Shown: positions 33,958 through 43,254, counted from the first letter of the stretch. The stretch is DNA of 54,519 nucleotides from UA16 sp965661575 (GCA_965661575.1 CBFIEJ010000012.1:1-54519); one strand, 5' to 3'. Made by a program: numbers and translations. The notes: a model not told the origin generated them from the sequence alone.

Positions 33958-34821
33958 TCAAATCTTGTCCAAAACGAAAGCTAACTGCACGATAGGCAGG
34001 TAGGCGAATGAGGCAAACATCAAGGTCCGGGCATGTTTCATGTCCAATGTTTGATGCAAACGGTATGCCGGCACAGCGAAAAGCAATCCACAGAGCACCG
34101 CCACACCCAATGCGATGTCTCCCACCATCGGATCGCCTGTTGGCAATGCCCACGGCAGCAAAGAGGCGGGTATACAGAATAGCGTGTAGACAAATATTTG
34201 CCACGCGCTTTGCTTGGTTCTTCCAGCTCGAAAGGGGAGCATGAAATAACCTGCTTTCTGATAGTCGTCGTGAGCCAACCATGCGATGGCCCAGAAATGA
34301 GGAAATTGCCACATGAATTGAACAGCGAAAAGAGTCCCAGGTTCAATTCCGAAATCACCTGTTGCTGCGACGTATCCAATCATCGGAGGCAAAGCCCCTG
34401 GGATGGCTCCGACAAAAACACTCATCGTAGTTTTTGCCTTGAGTGGAGTGTAGACAAAGGCGTAGGAAACCAATGCTGTTACTCCAAGCCAGCCACTCAG
34501 TGGATTGAGCGCAAAGAGGCATGAAAGACCAATTGCCGCAGCAATGGCGCTGTACACAAAAGCTGTTCTGGTCGCCATTCGTCCGGTGGGAAGTGGTCGA
34601 TCCGCTGTTCGAGTCATCAAGCCGTCGACGCGTTTTTCGATGATTTGATTCAATCCATTTGATGCACCTGTGAGTAAATAACCTCCGATCGTAAGCATCA
34701 AAAAGCTTCGAATATCCATCGTTTCTACAGCCATAAACCAGCCCAAAATGGCTGATACAACAACAAAAAAACCGAGGCGCATCTTGAAAAGGGAGGCGAT
34801 GTCTTTGATTCGTTCGTTCAT
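33958..34821 (-). CDS. ctaB: Protoheme IX farnesyltransferase (heme O synthase)
   Basis: This 287-residue UbiA-family enzyme with eight or nine helices attaches a farnesyl tail to heme B, giving heme O, the precursor of heme A for the oxidase. The diagnostic first Asp-rich motif is NQIIEKRVDGLMTRT followed by ADRPLPTGR (about 59-82). AFVYTPLKAKTTMSVFVGAIPGALPPMIGY and WQFPHFWAIAWLAHDDYQKAG are also typical. It is the first gene of the oxidase run. A near-consensus TAATTTTA box at 34852-34859 (minus) may belong to its promoter. The neighbour upstream is a surface barrel gene that ends 60 bases before the ctaB start, so the run likely starts here. Confidence 0.96.
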   Translation of the reverse strand: MNERIKDIASLFKMRLGFFVVVSAILGWFMAVETMDIRSFLMLTIGGYLLTGASNGLNQIIEKRVDGLMTRTADRPLPTGRMATRTAFVYSAIAAAIGLSCLFALNPLSGWLGVTALVSYAFVYTPLKAKTTMSVFVGAIPGALPPMIGYVAATGDFGIEPGTLFAVQFMWQFPHFWAIAWLAHDDYQKAGYFMLPFRAGRTKQSAWQIFVYTLFCIPASLLPWALPTGDPMVGDIALGVAVLCGLLFAVPAYRLHQTLDMKHARTLMFASFAYLPIVQLAFVLDKI

Positions 34822-34881
34822 GGGTGTTTCGTCTGAGTTGACTTGGGCCGGTAAAATTACACACGGCAGACGGATATTGGG

Positions 34882-36516
34882 TCACCAATTTCGCTCCTCA
34901 AGTACCCGACGGAGCCGAATTCCCATTTCAACCCTTAACCATGTTGTGGTCATGAGGTTTCCGTTCAAGTTGTTTTGGGTGCTGCGAATGAATAATTCTT
35001 GGCCATCCAACTTTGGAATGGAGTAGCTGAGATCAAGCCAAGTTTGCCATTGATTGATGATATCGGTATCCCCAGCTTGACCATCTCCGGTGTAAAACCA
35101 CTCTACGCCGTAGTTCGAAGGTCTCGTCATGTAGGTTAGCAATGGATCAGAACCGATGGAAACTGCGGGCTCCTTGCCCAACCCCACCATCTCATCGGTA
35201 GCTTGCCTTCGCACGACGATTCCGAGGTGCACACGGAAGTTGCCCCGATTCCAGATGAGGTGGCTTCTCAATTCGGCAAAATTACTCCCGGCAGGATGGG
35301 CGAGCGGTTGTCGGTTGTGAGTCCAGGATTGAGCCTCAGCGGCGTGAGAGTACGTGTAGGGACGAATCGCTGCCGCTTCCAGCACCAATTTCCAACGTTG
35401 GTCAAGGCTTCCATAGTGGATGGAACCGAGCGCTCCCCATTTGTTTGCCCACCATTGCTCGTCAGATCGCAACTCGCTCATGACAAGTTCGTCCAAGAGG
35501 ATTTGACCATAAAATCGCCAGTTTCCCGTTGGGGTCGACCGATGCCAGGATAGACCAGCACCAAGGAGTGCATTGTCAGCAGATCCCAATGCATACTCTG
35601 TGGGACGAAAAGCGATGAAGGGAAGCGCATACGATGCTTCAAAACGGTGATTGTATCCTGAGTCATTCGCCAGATAACTCACAGCACCAAACAGTTCGCC
35701 GCTCCAACTTCTTCCAAGGTCAACTTCTACGAGATGTGCTGCAAACCAAGATGGCCGTTTGATGGCATAATTGCCTGGGCTGCGGTCTTCATCTCCAATG
35801 AAATCAGAGGGGCTGCCTACTGATCGGTGGGTTGAGCGGCCGATGAGATGGGTGTAACGCACCCGACCCGCATCAGCAAACAAACGCGCATAAGGGAGAG
35901 AGGCTGCTTGTCGATCCAGCCAGAGTGATCTCCAACCTTTGCCCCAATGATGCTGGCCTTGGCCAATTTCCAGTTGAATGCTCGGAGAGACAACATAAGT
36001 CAAATGTCCTGTTGCGCGCACAAGCGCTATATCGCTTTGGTTTGGGTTCCATGACCAGCCATTGCCATCCCAGATCCCCCATTGCCAAGCTTGATTCCAG
36101 TCAGCCTCACTCACATTGCTCAAGCGCCAATGATCGAGCATGCCGTTCCATTTGAATCGTTTGAAATGGCCGGCCATTTCCATTCCTGCCTTCCATCCTA
36201 TGCTTTCAGCAAAGGAGCGAGCTGTACCAACTCCAAAAGTGCGAACGTTCGGACTGAACTGACCCGAAGCAAAGGCTCTGATCCCAATTTGGGAATCTCC
36301 GTACCACCTGCTGGTGTCAGCAGGACTTTGCCAGTCAGTGTCCTCTGCGAGTGGCCATATGGTAGGGCAAGAATCACTGATGGCTCCAATATTCCAACGA
36401 AGATTTTGGATTTGTTGACTCAGAACATCACCAAAACTAGCAGAGAGAAGCCAGGTAAGAATGAGGAGCTTGCGCGGACTCCAGATGAGAAAAAGAAGGG
36501 AAGTCCAAGAAGTCAT
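34882..36516 (-). CDS. Wzi/RemB-like outer membrane beta-barrel protein
   Basis: The protein has 544 residues with a signal peptide ending VLSQ (about residue 34). The mature part is built of alternating-hydrophobicity strands ending in aromatic residues. The segment IQLEIGQGQHHWGKGWRSLWLDR followed by PYARLFADAGRVRYTHLIG resembles the conserved core of Wzi capsule-assembly and RemB gliding-type barrels in Bacteroidota. These sit in the outer membrane and are linked to capsule attachment or surface adhesin handling. It starts nine bases after the TagO-like gene stop, so it is probably co-transcribed with glycan genes. The family call is moderate and the function inferred. Confidence 0.68.
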   Translation of the reverse strand: MTSWTSLLFLIWSPRKLLILTWLLSASFGDVLSQQIQNLRWNIGAISDSCPTIWPLAEDTDWQSPADTSRWYGDSQIGIRAFASGQFSPNVRTFGVGTARSFAESIGWKAGMEMAGHFKRFKWNGMLDHWRLSNVSEADWNQAWQWGIWDGNGWSWNPNQSDIALVRATGHLTYVVSPSIQLEIGQGQHHWGKGWRSLWLDRQAASLPYARLFADAGRVRYTHLIGRSTHRSVGSPSDFIGDEDRSPGNYAIKRPSWFAAHLVEVDLGRSWSGELFGAVSYLANDSGYNHRFEASYALPFIAFRPTEYALGSADNALLGAGLSWHRSTPTGNWRFYGQILLDELVMSELRSDEQWWANKWGALGSIHYGSLDQRWKLVLEAAAIRPYTYSHAAEAQSWTHNRQPLAHPAGSNFAELRSHLIWNRGNFRVHLGIVVRRQATDEMVGLGKEPAVSIGSDPLLTYMTRPSNYGVEWFYTGDGQAGDTDIINQWQTWLDLSYSIPKLDGQELFIRSTQNNLNGNLMTTTWLRVEMGIRLRRVLEERNW

Positions 36517-36525
36517 AAAGCGAAG

Positions 36526-37695
36526 TTAAGACCTCGCAAAGACTGACTCTGAAGAAGTCATTGATTTTTTTAAACCTCGACTTTTCGATGCTTTTTGACT
36601 GAGCTCTTCTTGTCGTTTGACATTGATTTTGTGTGCATTCCGGGTGCTCATTAGCAGCGGTAAAAACCAGAGGAAAGAAAGCAAAAGGAGTCCGCAAAAC
36701 ATCCCCTCTTCACCTAGGTTGGGGAAGAGAAATGGTCTTGAAAAAGCCAAAAGAATGAAGGCAATTGTATAGACGTAGACCGCAATCGCTGTTTTCTGAT
36801 GGCTACCATACCTCATCATCAAGCGATGGTGCAAGTGATTTTGGTCAGGGTCGAAGGGAGACATTCCACGCAACGAGCGCAACAAGAAAACGCGCAATGT
36901 ATCGACGAGCGGGTAGGCAAGTATGGCCATTGCGAGGATGGGACGTGATATTTTGGCTAAATCTTCCGGAATCTGTTCCAGAGGAGTTTGGATCACTTTT
37001 GTGGCTAGAGTATATCCCAAGAGTCCGAGGACGAGTGACCCGCAATCACCCAAGAAAATTCGGGCCGGTGCAAAGTTGAAGACCAGAAATCCGAGTATAG
37101 CTCCGGTTGCGGTGAGGGAAAGGATGGCACTCGGAATTTGTCCCGTCAAGATGAACCAAATTGAGAAGGTCGCCATGGCAATGGCAGAATACCCGCCGGC
37201 GAGACCGTCGATTCCGTCGATGAGGTTCCAAGCGTTGACCACAACGATGTAAACAAACAATGAGAAGATTGTCGCAACAACCTCTGGCATTGCTTCGATT
37301 CCAAAAAGCCCGCCAAATCCATCGATTCGGAAGCCGCCGACCGTGACAAGAATTCCACCTGAAACAAGGTGAACGAGCAGTTTTTTGGAGGCTGACATTC
37401 CGATCAGGTCGTCTTTTAGCCCCATCGTAAACACAACAAAAATGCACGACAACAAGATAGCATAACCTTTGAAGGTAGATTCGTCCGGAGCTTCGCTAAG
37501 CCCTAGCCAGAAGAATCCATTTGTCAAGAGTGTAAATAATACCATCACACCTCCGATCGTCGGGACACTGCGATGATGAATTTTTCGAGGATCACTTGGC
37601 TCATCAACCAGCCGTTTCATCTTTGCGATTTTGATGAGGCTGGGCATCCCTAAAACAGAGATAAGAAAGGCAAAAATGGCGACGAAGAGAAGCAT
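36526..37695 (-). CDS. TagO/WecA-type polyprenyl-phosphate N-acetylhexosamine-1-phosphate transferase
   Basis: This 389-residue protein has ten or eleven helices. The family's Asp motifs are present: MGLKDDLIG, NLIDGIDGLAGG and FLGDCGSLVLG, along with HHRSVPTIGG near the start and the loop FDPDQNHLHHRLM that binds the sugar nucleotide. It transfers GlcNAc- or GalNAc-1-phosphate from UDP-sugar to undecaprenyl phosphate, the first step of O-antigen, capsule or other lipid-carried glycans. The C-terminal 45 residues are cytosolic and basic. It is preceded by an AT-rich 114-base gap likely holding a promoter, and is followed at nine bases by a Wzi/RemB-like barrel gene. It differs from MraY by its motifs and by the gene context. 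Confidence 0.93.
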   Translation of the reverse strand: MLLFVAIFAFLISVLGMPSLIKIAKMKRLVDEPSDPRKIHHRSVPTIGGVMVLFTLLTNGFFWLGLSEAPDESTFKGYAILLSCIFVVFTMGLKDDLIGMSASKKLLVHLVSGGILVTVGGFRIDGFGGLFGIEAMPEVVATIFSLFVYIVVVNAWNLIDGIDGLAGGYSAIAMATFSIWFILTGQIPSAILSLTATGAILGFLVFNFAPARIFLGDCGSLVLGLLGYTLATKVIQTPLEQIPEDLAKISRPILAMAILAYPLVDTLRVFLLRSLRGMSPFDPDQNHLHHRLMMRYGSHQKTAIAVYVYTIAFILLAFSRPFLFPNLGEEGMFCGLLLLSFLWFLPLLMSTRNAHKINVKRQEELSQKASKSRGLKKSMTSSESVFARS

Positions 37696-37809
37696 AATAT
37701 CCGCAAACTACAAAAAATAACGTGTAATATCATACGATGTAGCAATAAATTATGCTGTTCCTATTGTTAACAAAACATCAAGTGCGATCATTGATTGTTT
37801 TGAAAATCA
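37696..37809. promoter_or_regulatory. AT-rich 114-base gap, probable promoter region of the TagO-like gene
   Basis: This is one of the longest gene-free gaps in the window and clearly AT-rich compared with its flanks. On the minus strand it contains TTATTTTTTG and TAGTTTG near the ATG at 37695, each one base off the TAnnTTTG spacing. No terminator or small gene is visible. A promoter here is likely but its exact position is not fixed. Confidence 0.35.
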
Positions 37810-39261
37810 TCACTTCCAGCGCTGGACAGCGGCATGCAGTCCAAAAGAGGCCCAGCGGTAATTGAATTGAAAGCCGTTACGATCTTCCGCTACTCCTGCA
37901 TTGCAGAAAAATCTCATTGGCCAGACGGTGTGAATGGTGTAACTCGTCTCAACTTGCAACCAATTTGCGGCATCGTTATGTTCACCTGAGACAGCGAATG
38001 ACCAAGCCTTTGTCAATTGCGCATTGGCCTGTATGCGAACTGCCTTCTTCCAAATACCGTGCATCGTCATTCCGGCATGTTCGAGCGATGCTATCCGCGG
38101 TCCACTTATGTCATTTGAAAGTCCTTCGTAATGGAAACAAGAAGAACAAGTTGCTTCAGACTGCTGGTAGGCTTCGACGAGCAGTTGCCATCCATCCGCT
38201 TCGGCTCTAAACCCGGCGAGGTTGGTGAGGCCTAACACTGGTTGATGGGAGGCGTCGCTGGTGATTACTCTTCGCGGCTCCGCTCCAACATCGGCGGATT
38301 GTTGGAAGAAAGCCACTGCGTTTACGGTTTCTCGGAAGTTGAAATGAAACTGCCCTTCCATGGCAATGACATGACGCTTCGCCCGGTATTCCTCGCCGGC
38401 AGAGTAGCCCAATGACTCCCAACCTTCTTCTGCGATTGACGCGGATTTTTCTCGAATGAATTGGTAGGCCCCTTGTATGAGCCAGTTTCGATTGATTCCC
38501 CAGGTGTGATTCAAGGTGATGACTTGAGAGCGATTGAGCAGCGATTCTGCTGTTTCGCCCAGCGGGCCTCGCTGATCAGACATCCACTGCGAAAAGATGA
38601 TTTCGGAGCGGTGCTTATTCTGTTCGAAACCGAATCGGGCATAAGGAGCTGGTGCAGCTGTTTTGGATTGTAAAACGCTGGCGCGACCAGCGCCAAAATG
38701 CAACGCATCGATCCCGCCGTCGGCGCTCCACATGCCGTTGCTCCAACCGGTCCAGCCGCGAGCCCGCGAGGCGTCATAATACGCTCGATCGATGGTGTTC
38801 CAGGCATTGTCTCGTCCCAATTTAGAGCGCCCCCATCCAGGAATTCGTCGCTGCACGGCCCACGTTCCGAGCAACGGGTCTGCGACACCTTGCCGTTCAA
38901 GCAATTCTCCTCCGATGTGAAACTGACCGTCCAATTCCGCTTGAAATCGCGCTCCACGGATGTTGTCCCAAAACGTCAAGTCCTCCTGTTCATTGCCGGT
39001 AAATTGCACCGTTCCTGCCATGACCTGAACGATGGGATCGACGACAACTTTATTTTGCTTTTCTGAAAAATCGAGCAGGTGCTGCTCACCCAATCGTTGC
39101 CACCACGTGATGGCATTGGATGGTGGTGTGATGTGCGTGCGAATGGCCGGAATATGCCCCGTGCTGTCCTGAGTCACTTGGAGCATCGCCGTTGCAGGGA
39201 AGAAAAGAATCAGGCCAAATCCTGCAGCACGAATGAGGGATTTGACGTTTTGACGATTCAT
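37810..39261 (-). CDS. Outer membrane beta-barrel protein, second Wzi/RemB-like candidate
   Basis: The protein has 483 residues with an N-terminal signal (about 1-28) and a beta-barrel-like composition: repeated amphipathic strands and many Trp, Tyr and Phe. DALHFGAGRASV sits where related barrels have their GHG core, and QVVDP-like 'VVVDPIVQVMAG' opens the barrel. The last residues end in VQRWK rather than the usual aromatic. Its ATG overlaps the stop of GDP-fucose synthase (ATGA), so the two are co-translated, tying it to fucose-containing glycans. It may be a glycan export or attachment protein. The resemblance to the gene at 34882 is in layout only, and the family call is tentative. Confidence 0.6.
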   Translation of the reverse strand: MNRQNVKSLIRAAGFGLILFFPATAMLQVTQDSTGHIPAIRTHITPPSNAITWWQRLGEQHLLDFSEKQNKVVVDPIVQVMAGTVQFTGNEQEDLTFWDNIRGARFQAELDGQFHIGGELLERQGVADPLLGTWAVQRRIPGWGRSKLGRDNAWNTIDRAYYDASRARGWTGWSNGMWSADGGIDALHFGAGRASVLQSKTAAPAPYARFGFEQNKHRSEIIFSQWMSDQRGPLGETAESLLNRSQVITLNHTWGINRNWLIQGAYQFIREKSASIAEEGWESLGYSAGEEYRAKRHVIAMEGQFHFNFRETVNAVAFFQQSADVGAEPRRVITSDASHQPVLGLTNLAGFRAEADGWQLLVEAYQQSEATCSSCFHYEGLSNDISGPRIASLEHAGMTMHGIWKKAVRIQANAQLTKAWSFAVSGEHNDAANWLQVETSYTIHTVWPMRFFCNAGVAEDRNGFQFNYRWASFGLHAAVQRWK

Positions 39262-40202
39262 TCGAACGTGTCTTTTACTTCAGCGTAGACTCGTTCAATG
39301 CCGTCTCGGAGTTGGATTTTGGCCTTCCATCCCAAGGCGTTGATTTTGCCCACATTCATGAGTTTGCGAGGTGTGCCGTCGGGCTTGGAGGTGTCCCAAT
39401 CCAAAGCGCCCTCATAACCTATGATGCTGCAGATCATTTCAGCCAATTCTTTGATGCTGAGATCGACACCCGTTCCAACATTCACCCATTCGCTTCCGTC
39501 GTAATCATGCATGAGGTGAACGCATGCCTCTGCTAAGTCGTCTACGTGCAGAAACTCCCGTTTCGGCGATCCGGTGCCCCAAAGTGGCACGGAGGGTGCG
39601 CCGTTCACTTTGGCCGTGTGGATTTTTCGAATCAAGGCTGGCAAAACATGACTGGTCTCGAGATCATAGTTGTCCCCAGGTCCATATAAATTGGTTGGCA
39701 TGGCGCTAATGAAATTCGCTCCATACTGGTCGCGGTATGTTTCGCAAAGTTTGATGCCAGCGATTTTGGCTATCGCATAAGGTTCATTGGTTGGTTCCAG
39801 TGGACCCGTGAGCAAGGACTCCTCCGTGAGCGGTTGCGGTGCCATCTTTGGATAAATGCAACTCGACCCCAAAAAGAGCAGCTTGTCCACTTTGCTTTGC
39901 CAGGCAGCGTGAATGATGTTGGCCTCGATCATGAGGTTTTCGTACAGGAATTGTCCGCGGTAAATGTTGTTGGCATGGATGCCGCCAACTTTGGCAGCAG
40001 CGAGGTAGACATGATTTGGCTGTTCCGATTGAAAAAATGCCTGAACAGCGGCTTGATTGGTCAAGTCGAGCTCACTCCGTGTGCGGGTGATGATGTTGTT
40101 GAATCCTCTAGCTTTGAGGATGCGCACAATCGCAGATCCCACCATTCCTCGGTGACCGGCAACGTAAATTTTGCATGCGGTATTGGCCTCTTTTGTCTCC
40201 AT
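39258..40202 (-). CDS. fcl: GDP-L-fucose synthase
   Basis: This 314-residue short-chain dehydrogenase is a 3,5-epimerase and 4-reductase that converts GDP-4-keto-6-deoxymannose, the Gmd product, to GDP-L-fucose. The NADP site is VAGHRGMVGSAIVR (about 14-27). ELDLTNQAAVQAFF, YLAAAKVGGIHANN, LGSSCIYPKMAPQPLTEE, the catalytic YAIAKIAG (YxxxK) and NLYGPGDNYD are typical of Fcl/WcaG. FLHVDDLAEACVHLM and the C-terminal WDTSKPDGTPRKLMNV complete the match. The partner gmd lies 20 kb away at 18098. It is followed directly (ATGA) by a barrel protein gene and lies 24 bases after the permease gene stop. Confidence 0.97.
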   Translation of the reverse strand: METKEANTACKIYVAGHRGMVGSAIVRILKARGFNNIITRTRSELDLTNQAAVQAFFQSEQPNHVYLAAAKVGGIHANNIYRGQFLYENLMIEANIIHAAWQSKVDKLLFLGSSCIYPKMAPQPLTEESLLTGPLEPTNEPYAIAKIAGIKLCETYRDQYGANFISAMPTNLYGPGDNYDLETSHVLPALIRKIHTAKVNGAPSVPLWGTGSPKREFLHVDDLAEACVHLMHDYDGSEWVNVGTGVDLSIKELAEMICSIIGYEGALDWDTSKPDGTPRKLMNVGKINALGWKAKIQLRDGIERVYAEVKDTFE

Positions 40203-40226
40203 GGGTCAAAGATAAAACGGTTTCAT

Positions 40227-41114
40227 TCAGGACGTTTGTCGGTTTTGCCATTCACGGAGGCCATCTCCGATGAAGGTAAAGGCGAGGACGACGCTTACGA
40301 TCAATCCTCCAGGCGCCAACGCGAGCCATGCGTGACTCCCTGTGATGAGGTGGTAATGTTCTTGGACGATGTTGCCCCAGCTTGGAATGGGTATTTGAGC
40401 GCCGTAGCCGAGAAAACTCAATCCCGATTCGATCAGGATGGCGGCGGCAAAGTTTGCGGCAGCAATGACGATGATCGGACCACTTGCGTTGGGGAGCATG
40501 TGCCGAAACATGATGCGCAGATCCGAGTAGCCAATGGCCTGAGCCGCTTCAATGAATTCCATTTCACGGAGCGAAATGAATTGTCCGCGAACGACACGTG
40601 CCACATCGACCCACATGGTGAGTCCAATGGCAAGAAATACTTGCCAAAGCCCTTTGCCAAATGCCAGGGTGATTGCGAGCACCATCAGCAACGTAGGCAG
40701 GGTCCAAACGACTTGGATCCACCAGCTGATAACGGCGTCTATGCGTCCACCACGATAACCTGCCCACGCACCGAGTAAAATCCCGATGAGTAAAGAAATC
40801 AGCACCGACGACAGGCCGACGCCAAGACTGATGGCGGAACCGGCCATGAGTCGACTCAGGAAATCTCGGCCGTAACGGTCAGTGCCGAGCCAATGGCGCA
40901 CGCTTGTGCCGTCCTCAAGCACACTGATCGCTCCGGGTTCTAGCAAAGATTGATTCAGATTTTGCGCATTGGCATGCAAGGAGGCATCGGGCCGAATCAG
41001 GGGACCGCTCACTGCAACTACAACCAGTAGAGCAATCCAAACCAACCCAATCATGGACGGACGGTGGTGGCGAAAAGCACCAAACCAATGGGGTTGTTGA
41101 GCAGTAACATTCAT
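40227..41114 (-). CDS. OppC/DppC-type ABC transporter permease
   Basis: This 295-residue permease has an N-terminal helix, a soluble segment with HWLGTDRYGRDFLSRLMAG and then five helices. This TDxxGRDxxSR block is diagnostic of the OppC/DppC group. The cytoplasmic EAA loop is EFIEAAQAIGYSDLRIMFRHMLPNA. It would form half of the membrane channel for peptide or nickel import. No OppB, substrate-binding protein or ATPase gene is adjacent, which is unusual for enteric-type operons but common in Bacteroidota, where these genes are scattered. It starts 18 bases downstream of the glycosyltransferase gene stop. Confidence 0.92.
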   Translation of the reverse strand: MNVTAQQPHWFGAFRHHRPSMIGLVWIALLVVVAVSGPLIRPDASLHANAQNLNQSLLEPGAISVLEDGTSVRHWLGTDRYGRDFLSRLMAGSAISLGVGLSSVLISLLIGILLGAWAGYRGGRIDAVISWWIQVVWTLPTLLMVLAITLAFGKGLWQVFLAIGLTMWVDVARVVRGQFISLREMEFIEAAQAIGYSDLRIMFRHMLPNASGPIIVIAAANFAAAILIESGLSFLGYGAQIPIPSWGNIVQEHYHLITGSHAWLALAPGGLIVSVVLAFTFIGDGLREWQNRQTS

Positions 41115-41132
41115 GTCAAAAGATGCAGCAAT

Positions 41133-42284
41133 TTACAATGGCCGTTCCTTCCATTTTACTTGTCCAAGCAGCAGATGAAACCATGACCCCCAAACAAGCA
41201 GACTGTACCGCCAGGTAAATCCGAAAAGGTCGGCACGTCGGCAAGGAAGTGCATAACGTTTTGCGGCTGTTCGAATCAAGCGCTGATCAATGATGGCCTT
41301 GAATCCGTAAAGTGCAAGCATACCTGTTAAGCCCAATTTACCGAAGCCTGCACTCGTGATGATGACGACAAGCAACATCAGGTGAACTGCAGCCACCGTC
41401 CAGCCAACTTTTTGGGTTTCTCCGTCAGAGCCATCGGTTGTTTTTGATGCCCATCGTGCCCGCTGGTGCCAAAGTTCAGGCCATGTGGAAGCGGGGTGAG
41501 TCATCGCCACCGCGTTGGAATCGGAATTCCAGACAATGGTCCCATGGCGTTGTTTGATGGCCAAAAGAGCGTAGGCGTCATCTCCGGAGGCTCGCTCTTC
41601 ATTCAACTGGTCTGCCGGATAGGTCGACGTTTGATAGACACTGTTAGCGCCACTTCCCATGGCAAGTGAGCGGCTCATTACGCCTCCTTCGATCCAAGCC
41701 ATGAGGCAAGCATACTCCAGTGCTTGGAATCGCTCCCACGCCGAATGCAATTGGGGTTGAATGCAAACGGTTCCGAGGATGGCTTGCGGCGTCTCAGCTC
41801 TTTCTTGGTTTTCTTGAATGCATCGGATCATTGATTGAGCCCAGTCATCTCCGATTCGCACATCCGCATCCAAAGTTGCCATCCAAGGCGTCCGAACTTT
41901 TTCATGGGCCTGACGCAGGGCCGCTTTTTTTCCTTGACCAGGGCTTAAAATGACATTCACACCGGCTGCTTCAGCGATTTGATGTGTTGCATCGGTGCTG
42001 TGGTCATCGATGACCAACACTTCAACGGGTTGCGTTTGCCGAGCAAGATCCTGCAACAAATGGGGCAGATTTTTGGCTTCGTTCCGGCATGGAATCACGG
42101 CCGTGATTTGCGGGGTTGGATCAGCAGCGATGAACGCAGGTTGTTTCGTGTTTTGCGGTTTCGACAATCGCTTGATCCAATTCCCGACTTGAGCGGCATA
42201 GACCAAAAGGCATAAGGTGTTGCACGCCATTAAAACCCAGAACAATGCCACGGGCCAAGCATCAAAAGCCATCTCAATCTTCAT
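41133..42284 (-). CDS. Family 2 glycosyltransferase with membrane anchors
   Basis: The protein has 383 residues: one helix at the N-terminus (about 10-30), a GT-A catalytic domain and two or three helices at the C-terminus. Catalytic-domain signs are ITAVIPCRNEAKNLPHLL, VIDDHSTDATHQIAE, ATLDADVRIGDDW (the DxD-type site), ASGDDAYALL and QRARWASK (a QxxRW-like motif as in processive enzymes). It probably adds a sugar to a membrane lipid. Its start overlaps the end of the flippase-like gene by 11 bases; an ATG at 42272 is the non-overlapping alternative. Coupling with a flippase-like protein suggests a glycolipid made and moved by the pair, which is inference. Confidence 0.9.
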   Translation of the reverse strand: MKIEMAFDAWPVALFWVLMACNTLCLLVYAAQVGNWIKRLSKPQNTKQPAFIAADPTPQITAVIPCRNEAKNLPHLLQDLARQTQPVEVLVIDDHSTDATHQIAEAAGVNVILSPGQGKKAALRQAHEKVRTPWMATLDADVRIGDDWAQSMIRCIQENQERAETPQAILGTVCIQPQLHSAWERFQALEYACLMAWIEGGVMSRSLAMGSGANSVYQTSTYPADQLNEERASGDDAYALLAIKQRHGTIVWNSDSNAVAMTHPASTWPELWHQRARWASKTTDGSDGETQKVGWTVAAVHLMLLVVIITSAGFGKLGLTGMLALYGFKAIIDQRLIRTAAKRYALPCRRADLFGFTWRYSLLVWGSWFHLLLGQVKWKERPL

Positions 42285-43254
42285 GAGCTATCGTCATTGT
42301 TCTCGGTCCAACGATTGCGCCGAAAACGGCCGGCACGACGAGGTTCAAGGACCAAATGAAAAATGTCCCTGCCATGAGAGGCACAACCATCTCTGGCGCC
42401 GGTTGAAGCACCATGACGATCAACGCCTCGCGCACCCCCATTTCGGCAAGAGCGGCAGTTGGAATGATCATATTGCCCCAATAGACCATAGCGATCGCAG
42501 GGATCAATACGGTGACGTCTCCGAAACCGTAGGCGATGAGGCCAAGGGCGAACTGGCATGTAAACACCGAATACCGCGCCGCACTGAGTGCGATGATCAA
42601 CGGAAAGTGGGGGCGAGCTTGATCAGATTCAATGGTTTCCGGGTCAAGCCATGTAGGTAATTTGAAGCGTTGTTGCAGCCACATCAAAGCGTTGTAACCA
42701 AAACGAATGTTGGCCCAGCCAAGTGTCCACCAGGCGGCAGCTCCTGCAAGGGCGAGCATCGGAATCAGCCAAAGTACCTTGGTGCCAGCCGCCGCGGCGA
42801 GTGGGCTCATGAACCATGCCGTGGCCAAGGATCCAAACGTCAGTGTCATTCCGCCCTGCGCCCAAGCGCTCCAACCAAACGATCGAAGACCGAGTGAGCG
42901 CTGCTCAGCAGGCAACAGCGCAACCCGTGCCACTGCATCTCCACTGCGGTTTGGAGTTAGAAAACCCCAGGTTGAACCGACCAGGACCTCGCGGTAGGAT
43001 TGGTTCATTGACCTTCTTGATCGTCTCAACAGCAGGTGCCATTTCAAGGCCTCAATTCCCCAATTCAAAGGCAACAATGCAGTTGCGAGTGCGAGCGGCC
43101 AGCCATGTCTCGGAAGAAGCTGCGACCATTTGAGCGATGCGCTAGCCACGGCATCATGCTGCATGACCTGCAGAACGATCACCGTTAAAGCGAGCAAGGA
43201 AGTGATCCAAGCTAGCCATTTGCGCGAACGCGGTTGATAACGGGGCGATTTCAT
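42274..43254 (-). CDS. Flippase-like / lysylphosphatidylglycerol synthase transmembrane protein
   Basis: The protein has 326 residues from ATG 43254, with about eight helices. The family motif is WGIEALKWHLLLR (about 56-68), followed by EVLVGSTWGFLTPNRSGDAVARVALL, an arrangement typical of the UPF0104/AglD-like integral membrane family. The ending (IPTAALAEMGVREALIVMV, then an Arg/His-rich tail) fits as well. Members move lipid-linked sugars or are the membrane half of MprF; a true role here is not proven. The frame is open further upstream but that would overlap divergent ruvC. It is coupled to the glycosyltransferase gene. Confidence 0.82.
   Translation of the reverse strand: MKSPRYQPRSRKWLAWITSLLALTVIVLQVMQHDAVASASLKWSQLLPRHGWPLALATALLPLNWGIEALKWHLLLRRSRRSMNQSYREVLVGSTWGFLTPNRSGDAVARVALLPAEQRSLGLRSFGWSAWAQGGMTLTFGSLATAWFMSPLAAAAGTKVLWLIPMLALAGAAAWWTLGWANIRFGYNALMWLQQRFKLPTWLDPETIESDQARPHFPLIIALSAARYSVFTCQFALGLIAYGFGDVTVLIPAIAMVYWGNMIIPTAALAEMGVREALIVMVLQPAPEMVVPLMAGTFFIWSLNLVVPAVFGAIVGPRTMTIAHED

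Noticed and set aside
39834..40778. Long open frame on the plus strand across fcl and the OppC-like gene
   Set aside because: Its translation is rich in Cys, His and Arg without any domain, and it runs antisense to two confidently identified genes.
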